Of a stretch of DNA of 14,331 nt, positions 14,296 to 14,331 are shown piece by piece; the first letter of the stretch is position 1; each line of letters opens with the position of its first letter. The stretch is from Dehalococcoidia bacterium UBA2777 (GTDB taxonomy: Bacteria > Chloroflexota > Dehalococcoidia > UBA2247 > UBA2777). Below the pieces are notes generated by a model that did no database searches, was not told where the DNA came from, and worked only from the letters and a program-made list of their open reading frames with translations. A program made the translations under genes and the position numbers. The stretch spans positions 1-14,331 of the forward strand of contig DEIJ01000049.1 in the NCBI GenBank assembly GCA_002352365.1, written 5' to 3'.

Positions 14296-14331
14296 GCCTA
14301 ACTTAAAATAACCGGACTACTTCGTTTATGC
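14296..14331. other. Partial attC-like recombination site (site 4), cut by the window edge
   Basis: GCCTAAC at 14296-14302 begins another palindrome that runs out of the window. On the minus strand the visible half reads CCGGTTATTTTAA followed by GTTAGGC, similar in layout to the L'-R' half of integron attC sites. It lies 97 bases before the hicB start, so it would form the upstream boundary of the hicB-hicA-nuclease cassette. Confidence 0.5.

Noticed and set aside
6981..14331. CRISPR array as an explanation of the repeated palindromes
   Set aside because: The palindromes differ in sequence and length, are hundreds of bases apart and enclose genes; only the end boxes are shared.

Overview
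This window looks like an anaerobic bacterium of moderate GC. The evidence is a non-pyrrolysine trimethylamine-methyltransferase-family protein with its corrinoid partner, an OpuC-type quaternary-amine ABC importer, strong AAGGAGG ribosome binding sites and a 'CHCE-type' palindromic repeat. A Chloroflexota/Dehalococcoidia-like or similar subsurface anaerobe fits, but this is inference because no rRNA or other phylogenetic marker is present. Every gene called lies on the minus strand, so transcription runs from high to low coordinates.

Layout from the right edge in the direction of transcription. (1) 14331-11492 is a run of small, unrelated genes separated by imperfect palindromes that resemble integron attC sites: hicB, a damaged hicA and a 5'-truncated PD-(D/E)XK nuclease; a DUF3795 zinc-type protein; and a membrane-anchored methyltransferase with an internal deletion. 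No integrase is visible, so this resembles a cluster of attC sites lacking an integrase. (2) 11413-7831 is a methylotrophy-type block: an MttB-family methyltransferase, a corrinoid protein, and a SAM-dependent methyltransferase of unknown role. (3) 7803-6981 holds a palindromic repeat, a DUF4258/DUF2283 pair (probable toxin-antitoxin) and another attC-like site. (4) 6970-4432 is a tight two-gene operon. An HDAC/AcuC-like zinc amidohydrolase is followed by an asparagine-synthetase-like enzyme whose best-supported start removes the catalytic Cys2 of the glutaminase domain (MAGI instead of MCGI). A 64-bp inverted repeat abuts its stop codon. (5) 4182-3799 is a chimeric gene remnant, the front part like a B12-dependent methionine synthase activation-domain protein and the back part like the C-terminal region of an MttB-family protein. 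(6) 3792-22 is a complete glycine betaine/choline-type ABC importer: permease, CBS-domain ATPase, permease and substrate-binding lipoprotein.

How the genes may work together: the importer would bring in a quaternary or tertiary methylamine, and the MttB-family enzyme would pass a methyl group to the corrinoid protein. The MttB remnant directly in front of the importer suggests that transport and demethylation genes were once in one operon. The HDAC/AsnB-like pair looks like a separate amide-making and amide-cleaving module of unknown substrate, and it may itself have arrived as a cassette. The strongest candidates for something undescribed are this pair and the attC-like array around it.
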